In this document: positions 7,159 through 11,450 of the stretch, one piece after another
Layout of the letters: every line of letters begins with the position of its first letter
How positions within the stretch are numbered: position 1 is the first letter of the stretch
Source of the DNA: an uncultured Lachnospiraceae bacterium
GTDB lineage: Bacteria; Bacillota; Clostridia; Lachnospirales; Lachnospiraceae
DNA length: 11,450 nt
Direction: 5' to 3'
NCBI GenBank assembly: GCA_902803155.1
Contig: CADCOU010000256.1
Location: 1 to 11,450 of the forward strand
The notes under the pieces: model-generated
Databases searched by the model: none
Seen by the model: the letters and a program-made list of their open reading frames with translations, nothing else
Told to the model about the DNA's origin: nothing
Position numbers and translations under genes: made by a program

Positions 7159-7708
7159 GCCTGCCTCCCTTCTCCTTTGCCGCGGCCCTGCCGGGGGTCT
7201 TCTTCGGGGCTTTCTCAGTAACCTTCACCCTGCCGAGCAGCTTTACGAAGGACGAAGAGTCCAGTCCCTCGCCCATAGAAGGTACCAGACAATGGATACG
7301 GAAATGATTCCCGCTCTGCTCCACGGTATAGGTTCCCGGAGTCAGCGTGATGGAATTGGCAAGAACTGCATTCTGAAATAAAGTACGGAAGTTGGAATCA
7401 AACTCCACGATGACCGGATCCGGTCTCTTATTCGGATCGATGATTATCGATGCCACCTGCAGCGATGCCTTAATGATCTCTTTTAAGAGGTTCAGGAAAT
7501 AAAGCGCAGCCCAGGGCAGATTCCTCCATATCATCAGTTCCAGATGCATGGAATATCTGAACTGAAGCTTTGCAAACACAAAAACAACGGCAGCAATTAC
7601 AACTCCCAGTAAAACCAGTTCCGTAGTAATGCGGCCGTTAAGTATTATCCACAATAAAAAGAAAAACACGATCATATCTGCCACCGTGAGCCGGCATAAC
7701 GGCTTCAA
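7148..7708 (-). CDS. mrpE: MrpE/MnhE membrane subunit, first gene of the Mrp/Mbh-type operon
   Basis: A 186-residue protein of the MNHE family (PF01899). Two hydrophobic segments occupy about 11-24 and 29-46, followed by an amphipathic stretch and the family motifs NLLKEIIKASLQVA (73-86) and NAVLANSITLTPGTYTVE (113-130). The C-terminus from about residue 162 is a Lys/Arg/Pro-rich tail (KAPKKTPGRAAAKEKGG within it) beyond the usual domain. The start used is TTG 7708, with AAGGA at 7718-7714 spaced 5 nt. In-frame GTG 7684 and ATG 7675 are alternatives, and ATG 7675 would begin right at the first helix. It heads a chain of overlapping genes (its 3' end overlaps mrpF by 11 nt). MrpE is MbhA in Mbh complexes. 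Confidence 0.92.
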   Translation of the reverse strand: MKPLCRLTVADMIVFFFLLWIILNGRITTELVLLGVVIAAVVFVFAKLQFRYSMHLELMIWRNLPWAALYFLNLLKEIIKASLQVASIIIDPNKRPDPVIVEFDSNFRTLFQNAVLANSITLTPGTYTVEQSGNHFRIHCLVPSMGEGLDSSSFVKLLGRVKVTEKAPKKTPGRAAAKEKGGRHDG

Positions 7709-7720
7709 TTCTTTCCTTCA

Positions 7721-7733
7721 CAGCCTGTATATC
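7721..7733 (-). repeat. Imperfect direct repeat, copy 2 (mrpE leader)
   Basis: On the minus strand this reads GATATACAGGCTG and repeats the 7787-7800 element with a single-base deletion. It lies downstream of the candidate -10 box, just upstream of the mrpE ribosome binding site. It could be one half of an operator pair or chance. Confidence 0.4.
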
Positions 7734-7755
7734 ATCTGTTTCTTTTCCCCGGTCG

Positions 7756-7784
7756 AGTTTAGCACTTATCCGTACTCTTTACAA
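7756..7784 (-). promoter_or_regulatory. Candidate sigma-70 type promoter for the Mrp/Mbh-type operon
   Basis: Read on the minus strand, TTGTAA (7784-7779) and TAAACT (7761-7756) are separated by 17 nt, each matching the -35 and -10 consensus at 4 of 6 positions. Transcription would begin near 7749, giving a leader of about 40 nt before the mrpE start. It sits in the only intergenic gap above 100 bp in the window. The match is modest, so this is a candidate only. Confidence 0.35.
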
Positions 7785-7786
7785 CT

Positions 7787-7800
7787 CAGCCTTGTATATC
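7787..7800 (-). repeat. Imperfect direct repeat, copy 1 (upstream of candidate -35)
   Basis: On the minus strand this reads GATATACAAGGCTG, immediately upstream of the candidate -35 box; the second copy lies about 66 nt downstream. The pair flanks the promoter candidate, as operator pairs often do, but two copies alone are weak evidence. Confidence 0.4.
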
Positions 7801-7827
7801 ACGGTGAAAATGAATGCTTTCTTAACG

Positions 7828-9093
7828 TTACTCAACTCTGCCGTAACGAATACTCTCGTACTCCGTGTGCAGTGCACGCATATCCTCCGTGTCGGGAACA
7901 CCTGCCAGGCGCTCCATCTCCTCCGGAGTCTCATGGATGTAAGGCGCGCTTCCGCGGAAGCGTAGGATTGTCTTCCGATAGCGCCGTCTCACGCCGGATC
8001 CATAGCGTGTTAATGGCTCCGACGGAGCTTTGCGCAGGCTGATATGCTCGTCCGTGTCATCCGTATATTTCAGCCTCCTCTCTTCCCGCTCGATCCCTCT
8101 GAACTGTGCTGCCGCATACCGGATCAGCTTAAATATCCCATATGCGATAACGGAAACACAAAATACCGTCAGCACATTTTCCAGAAATGAAAACAGGTAT
8201 ACCAGCCATACAGGAGGAACTGCCTGCTCTCCGAGGTTCAGGAACTTGAGGATCTCCCGCAGCAGGTAGTTCGGTTCAAACATCCCGTTATTGATCATGC
8301 TCTCATCCAGGATCGGCCAGAAGGACGGCAGCTGGATATAATGCCTTCCCCCGGCTGTCAGGAACGCGGCGACCGCCAGCAGTCCAGCCGGGATCAGAAC
8401 AGTCAGAAGGATCCTATTCGTCAGGCGCCTGATCCGCCGTACAGGCATCCCCCTGACATGTTTTCTGTTTTCCAGATAATCCGCCCTGCGTTTGAGCAGA
8501 AGATACGGAAGGAAGAGGAAGAAATACAGGACCGCCCCCGTCAGGGCCGCGTTGCCGAGCCCGCGGCTGTGCGCAGCCAGCGAAACCGTGTAGATCACCG
8601 CAAACCATATGAACTGGAATGCAGACGGCCTGGAGAGCAGTTTCCTGTCCTGCGTCCAGGAGAGGTCTCCTTCACGCCTGGACCGTATCCTGCTGTTATT
8701 GTTGAACCGGATCGACAGTGCATCGAAGAGAAAGATCAGGAGGATCACGAGATCCACAGGAAGGAAGCTCCACACCACGAACAGGCCGGTCGCCTTTCCA
8801 AAGAAGATCATGCCCGCAAGTCCCAGCAGGATCAGGACAACAGCTGTCAGTATGAACGGGAGAAATCCGGGGATCTTCATTTCAGCCAGATAGACCAGTG
8901 CTGCCGGAACAGCCAGGAGCAGTCCGGACAGGTAGATGGAGATCATGCGGTATTCGAGCGCCGCCAGCTGTGCAGCATTCATCGCATAAGACGGTATGAG
9001 GGCAAGCAGAGGGACCAGCAGCGCAAGCGGTACGACCGCATGGAGCCGGTTCATGATCCCGATATAACGTTCCGGTCTGTTCTGTTCCCTCAT
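7828..9093 (-). CDS. Polytopic membrane protein with C-terminal DUF4129-like tail (TgpA-like third gene of a MoxR-DUF58 operon, no transglutaminase core)
   Basis: A 421-residue protein. Hydrophobic segments are seen at about 17-37, 51-70, 76-98, 103-124, 158-176, 183-200, 229-247 and 295-322. A soluble tail follows; residues about 366-421 resemble the DUF4129 domain, with RRRYRKTILRFRG, TPEEMERLAGVPD and EYESIRYGR giving the typical 'tp.E...rl.....l...Y...RYg' pattern. In the common operon the third protein (TgpA type) has a transglutaminase domain between the last helices. Here the region between about 247 and 295 is only about 50 residues, and the protein's single Cys lies inside a membrane helix, so no catalytic Cys-His-Asp core is possible. 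ATG 9093 starts 9 nt after the DUF58 gene stop, with a weak ribosome binding site; ATG 9054 is an alternative. Function unknown; by context it is a membrane partner of the DUF58/MoxR pair. Confidence 0.78.
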   Translation of the reverse strand: MREQNRPERYIGIMNRLHAVVPLALLVPLLALIPSYAMNAAQLAALEYRMISIYLSGLLLAVPAALVYLAEMKIPGFLPFILTAVVLILLGLAGMIFFGKATGLFVVWSFLPVDLVILLIFLFDALSIRFNNNSRIRSRREGDLSWTQDRKLLSRPSAFQFIWFAVIYTVSLAAHSRGLGNAALTGAVLYFFLFLPYLLLKRRADYLENRKHVRGMPVRRIRRLTNRILLTVLIPAGLLAVAAFLTAGGRHYIQLPSFWPILDESMINNGMFEPNYLLREILKFLNLGEQAVPPVWLVYLFSFLENVLTVFCVSVIAYGIFKLIRYAAAQFRGIEREERRLKYTDDTDEHISLRKAPSEPLTRYGSGVRRRYRKTILRFRGSAPYIHETPEEMERLAGVPDTEDMRALHTEYESIRYGRVE

Positions 9094-9102
9094 GATCTTA
9101 AC

Positions 9103-10242
9103 TCATTCAGTATCTGCAAACGGCAGGATCAGCAATTCCCCGTCCCTTTCAATAGCCCTGTTCTGCGCCGAACGGACCGCCGCGACCAGAATACCGCTCC
9201 CCTGCCTGCCGAGCAAGCGTTTGATACTCTCCCGCAGAGACGGTGTATCAAATTCACTGAAGAATACACATACTTCATCTGCGCCCCTGCCGCTTTCCCG
9301 GTCCGCGGTCTGAGCAACCATATCGGGAAACGGAGTCACTTCCATGCGGGAGAAGTCAGCGGTCAGGAATTCTTCCATCTTCGTCAGCGCGTCACTGCCG
9401 CGCCCGATCTTAAACTCCGTGAACCTGCCGTCCGGCCCGTCAGGTACATTTATCAGGAAAGAAACGCTCTCATCCCGGCTGACCAGTCCCCGGGCAAGGG
9501 ATGCCGCCGCTCCGACGGACAGTTCCCGCAGTTCCTCCGAGAACGCGATATTCTGATCCGCCGATACATCCAGGAAGATCCGGATCTGAAGAGATGTTAC
9601 GGAAGCATAGGTATTGACCATCAGGTCACCCGTCCGGGCAGTTGCCTTCCAGTTGACCGTCTTCATGGGATCCTGCGGCGTATACTGACGTATGGAAGCG
9701 AAGACAAAAGGATCCTCATACAGGCGTCTTGCGCTCTCCTTCTCTCCGAGCACCGAATCCAGAACCTTCAGGATAAGGCTGCAGTCAACCTGTCTGGCAT
9801 AGACATACATCCCATCTCCCTGAACAGGCGAAGAGGGATCCATCCTGTATTCGTACCGGAACAGAAATGACGGGGCGTGGATGCTCAGCTGGTCCGGCCT
9901 GTAATAACCGCGCCTGCGGGCTTCCACATGATAGCGCCGCACGATCCGCTCCATCCCCTCCATCGCGAACAGGTCTCTCTTGTATATGTAATCGCTCTCC
10001 TGTATGTTTTCCGCATCTGTGAACTCCAGTCCCATCGGAATGCGGAATCCGATCTCAACAACCGGTACAGACTGCTTCTTCCGGTTCTCGATCTCTTCCG
10101 TCAGCTCACCTGTCTGTCCCACGCAGATATGAGGCTGGGAGAAAAAGACCCGCATGGAGAGCGCTTTCGACCATATCCGGGAGTACAGCCAGTCTCTTAA
10201 GAAAAGAGCCAGCCCTGCCCCGGCCAGAAATACGAACAGCAT
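9103..10242 (-). CDS. DUF58 domain-containing protein
   Basis: A 379-residue protein with a short N-terminal hydrophobic segment (residues 1-16) as membrane anchor, then a beta-rich region and the DUF58 core. The hallmark is RQYTPQDPMKTVNWKATARTG (185-205), matching the family's 'R.Y..GD..R.I.W.A.AR.G.L', followed by the VWA-like strand FLDVSAD (223-229). GYYRPDQLSIHAPSFLFRYEY (112-132) corresponds to the 'G.Y.......DPFGLF' segment upstream of it. The start ATG 10242 lies 18 nt after the MoxR stop and in the same frame; the AGGAGG at 10261-10256 is 13 nt away, which is long, so an in-frame CTG nearer to it cannot be excluded. DUF58 proteins are usually encoded with MoxR ATPases and are thought to act with them; the molecular role is not established. 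Confidence 0.92.
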   Translation of the reverse strand: MLFVFLAGAGLALFLRDWLYSRIWSKALSMRVFFSQPHICVGQTGELTEEIENRKKQSVPVVEIGFRIPMGLEFTDAENIQESDYIYKRDLFAMEGMERIVRRYHVEARRRGYYRPDQLSIHAPSFLFRYEYRMDPSSPVQGDGMYVYARQVDCSLILKVLDSVLGEKESARRLYEDPFVFASIRQYTPQDPMKTVNWKATARTGDLMVNTYASVTSLQIRIFLDVSADQNIAFSEELRELSVGAAASLARGLVSRDESVSFLINVPDGPDGRFTEFKIGRGSDALTKMEEFLTADFSRMEVTPFPDMVAQTADRESGRGADEVCVFFSEFDTPSLRESIKRLLGRQGSGILVAAVRSAQNRAIERDGELLILPFADTE

Positions 10243-10260
10243 GTGTCGCAGCAGACCTCC

Positions 10261-11217
10261 TCATCTTCTCCAGTCTTCCGTGGGCACCTCCACTCCGGAA
10301 ACAGCAGCCTGAACGCGCTGTGCCTTCTCCCGCTCAGAGGAAGAACCGTAAGCCAGGCAGCGGTGGGTCAGCACCGGATATGTGACTGCCCTGATATCCT
10401 CAGGGACAACATAATCCCTGCCCGCAAGCAGTGCATATCCCTGCGAGGCCCTGACCAGGGCAAGTGTCCCTCTTGGGCTGACACCCTGTGACGAATCAGT
10501 CGAAGAACCGCCCCGCGTGCGCTGCACAAGCTGTGTAATGTATCTGCGCAGGTCTGCGTGGACGTATACCCTGGAGCAGTCTTCCCGGACCGCGAGTATC
10601 TCCTGTGCGGATGCGGCAGGTTCCAGATGTTCCAGCGGCTGATCCTCGATAAAACGTCCGATCATACTGAGCTCTTCTTCCTCTGTCAGGGCTCCCATCC
10701 GGATCTTCATCAGAAACCGGTCCAGCTGGGCCTCCGGCAGGGGGAACGTACCAAGCGTTTCCACCGGGTTCTGCGTAGCGATCACGAAGAACGGCTCATC
10801 CAGTTCCCTGGTCTCTCCGTCCACCGTCACCTGTCTCTCCGCCATGCACTCCAGCAGGGCAGACTGCGTGCGCGGCGTCGCGCGGTTGATCTCATCCGCC
10901 AGCAGAATGTTGGCAAAGACCGGTCCCTTCCGGAATACGAACCTTGATTCTTCCTGGTTAAAATAATTCAGACCCGTCACATCGCTCGGAAGCAGGTCCG
11001 GGGTGAACTGGATCCTGGAAAAAGCGAGGGACGCGGAAGCGGCAAGACTCTTCGCCATGACCGTCTTTCCCGTTCCCGGCATGTCCTCGATCAGCACGTG
11101 CCCTCCGGCGGCAAACGCTGCCAGAAGCAGTCGTATCGTCTCCTCACTTCCGACCATGACCCTGGCGATATTTTCCTCCAGTTTTTTCAGCACCTGTGAA
11201 CTCTCTGTAAATCCCAT
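10261..11217 (-). CDS. MoxR-family AAA+ ATPase
   Basis: A 318-residue MoxR-type AAA+ protein (AAA_3 plus lid domain), the usual length. Walker A is DMPGTGKT (45-52, Lys51), Walker B is ILLADEINRA (104-113, Asp108-Glu109), the sensor 1 region is FVIATQNPVE (144-153), LPEAQLDRFLMKI (160-172) carries the conserved LDRF, and SPRGTLALVRASQ (247-259) is the MoxR sensor 2-type segment. FTPDLLPSDVTGLNYFNQ (71-88) is a typical MoxR insert. I chose ATG 11217 because it has GAGG 9 nt upstream and begins where MoxR homologues usually begin; ATG 11232 and TTG 11256 would add 5 or 13 residues. MoxR proteins act as chaperone-like ATPases for maturing or inserting cofactors into partner complexes. The immediate partners here are the DUF58 and DUF4129-tailed membrane proteins downstream. 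Confidence 0.96.
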   Translation of the reverse strand: MGFTESSQVLKKLEENIARVMVGSEETIRLLLAAFAAGGHVLIEDMPGTGKTVMAKSLAASASLAFSRIQFTPDLLPSDVTGLNYFNQEESRFVFRKGPVFANILLADEINRATPRTQSALLECMAERQVTVDGETRELDEPFFVIATQNPVETLGTFPLPEAQLDRFLMKIRMGALTEEEELSMIGRFIEDQPLEHLEPAASAQEILAVREDCSRVYVHADLRRYITQLVQRTRGGSSTDSSQGVSPRGTLALVRASQGYALLAGRDYVVPEDIRAVTYPVLTHRCLAYGSSSEREKAQRVQAAVSGVEVPTEDWRR

Positions 11218-11293
11218 ACTCTCTGTCCTCATCCGTATCCCGGCAGATACACACAATCCTGCAGACTGTTTCAGCTGTTTTACACCATCCTGA

Positions 11294-11450
11294 CTACAAT
11301 ACTTCTCTCAGCACCCGCTCGACATTCTTATAAAATATCTTCTCCACCTCATCCTGCGTATATCCGTGATCCAGCAGGAGGTTCGCCAGTTTCGGATAAT
11401 CCTGCGGCCCTTTCATCTTCGGTCTGCAGGATCTTCCGATCCCGTCGAAA
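11294..11450 (-). CDS. Membrane dipeptidase (peptidase M19, renal dipeptidase family), C-terminal fragment
   Basis: Only the last 51 codons and the TAG stop lie in the window. The visible segment starts FDGIGRSC, matching the 'SDFDGIG' region of M19 dipeptidases, and continues with GPQDYPKLANLLLDHGYTQDEVEKIFYKNVERVLREVL. This fits the family ending: a '(Y)P.L...LL..GY....I.KI...N..RV...V' helix pair. These enzymes are zinc-dependent dipeptidases that hydrolyse a broad range of dipeptides. The metal-binding residues are outside the window. The gene is co-directional with the MoxR gene, and a gap of 76 bp separates it from the chosen MoxR start. I see no clear terminator or promoter in that gap. 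Confidence 0.85.
   Translation of the reverse strand, partial: FDGIGRSCRPKMKGPQDYPKLANLLLDHGYTQDEVEKIFYKNVERVLREVL

Larger units (their letters stand above)
7709..7827. other. Intergenic region between the DUF4129-protein gene and mrpE
   Basis: This 119-bp stretch is AT-richer than the flanking genes. It holds the promoter candidate and repeat pair listed separately. I see no GC-rich hairpin followed by a T-run on either strand, so no rho-independent terminator for the upstream MoxR operon is evident and read-through into the Mrp genes is possible. No small ORF or RNA gene is recognised in it. Confidence 0.6.

Noticed and set aside
7801..7830. Possible terminator after the DUF4129-protein gene
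   Set aside because: Only a weak GAAA/TTTC pairing and a short AACGTT palindrome are present; there is no GC-rich stem and no T-run.
8341..9870. Long plus-strand open frame of 509 codons opposite the DUF58 and DUF4129-protein genes
   Set aside because: Its translation is uniformly polar, rich in Arg, Gln, Pro and Asp, and shows no domain; it spans the boundary of two well-supported minus-strand genes. It is an antisense shadow caused by the codon usage of those genes.
10243..10263. MoxR and DUF58 genes lie in the same frame, separated only by a TGA and six sense codons, hinting at a read-through fusion
   Set aside because: Both ends match the normal family termini, the TGA overlaps the ribosome binding site of the next gene, and nothing indicates recoding (no SECIS-like or slippery element seen). 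Simple operon spacing explains it.
1..11450. Mobile element, CRISPR array, tRNA or rRNA
   Set aside because: No transposase or integrase-like frame, no regularly spaced repeats, and no tRNA- or rRNA-like sequence was found; the window is almost wholly filled by co-directional protein genes.

Overview
The window looks like the chromosome of an anaerobic Firmicute, probably a Clostridia member of the Lachnospiraceae type. I infer this from the moderately high GC, the strong AGGAGG-type ribosome binding sites, and the pairing of a MoxR/DUF58 operon with an Mrp/Mbh-type membrane complex. No taxonomic marker gene is present, so the placement is tentative. Every gene I can support lies on the minus strand, so the window reads from right to left and is almost completely coding.

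Right end (about 11450 to 7828): the C-terminus of an M19 membrane dipeptidase is followed by a compact three-gene set. This encodes a MoxR-type AAA+ ATPase, a DUF58 protein with a membrane-anchored N-terminus, and a polytopic membrane protein ending in a DUF4129-like tail. It resembles the widespread MoxR-DUF58-transglutaminase (TgpA) operon, but the third protein has no transglutaminase domain. A 119-bp gap (7709-7827) follows, with no visible terminator, a candidate sigma-70 promoter, and two near-identical 13-14 bp direct repeats around that promoter.

Left two thirds (7708 to 1, continuing off the left edge): a tightly packed operon encodes MrpE, MrpF, MrpG, a DUF4040/MbhD-type subunit, an MbhE-MrpB fusion, MrpC, three full-length antiporter-like (MrpD/NuoL/NuoM/NuoN) subunits, and the start of a fourth. 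The first six genes overlap their neighbours by 4-11 nt, which suggests translational coupling and a stoichiometric complex.

The order E-F-G-(MrpA C-terminal pieces)-B-C-D, with the MrpA C-terminus split off from any NuoL-like N-terminus, is the arrangement known from membrane-bound hydrogenase (Mbh) and related Mbs/Mbx respiratory complexes, not from the stand-alone Mrp antiporter (A-B-C-D-E-F-G). I therefore expect the operon to continue to the left with Nuo/Ech-like subunits (NuoB, C, D, H, I-type), giving a ferredoxin-linked, ion-pumping membrane complex. That part is not in the window. At least four antiporter-like subunits would exceed the one in Pyrococcus Mbh and the three in respiratory complex I, and this is the most unusual point in the window. 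The MoxR ATPase immediately upstream could assist assembly of the complex, but that is speculative.
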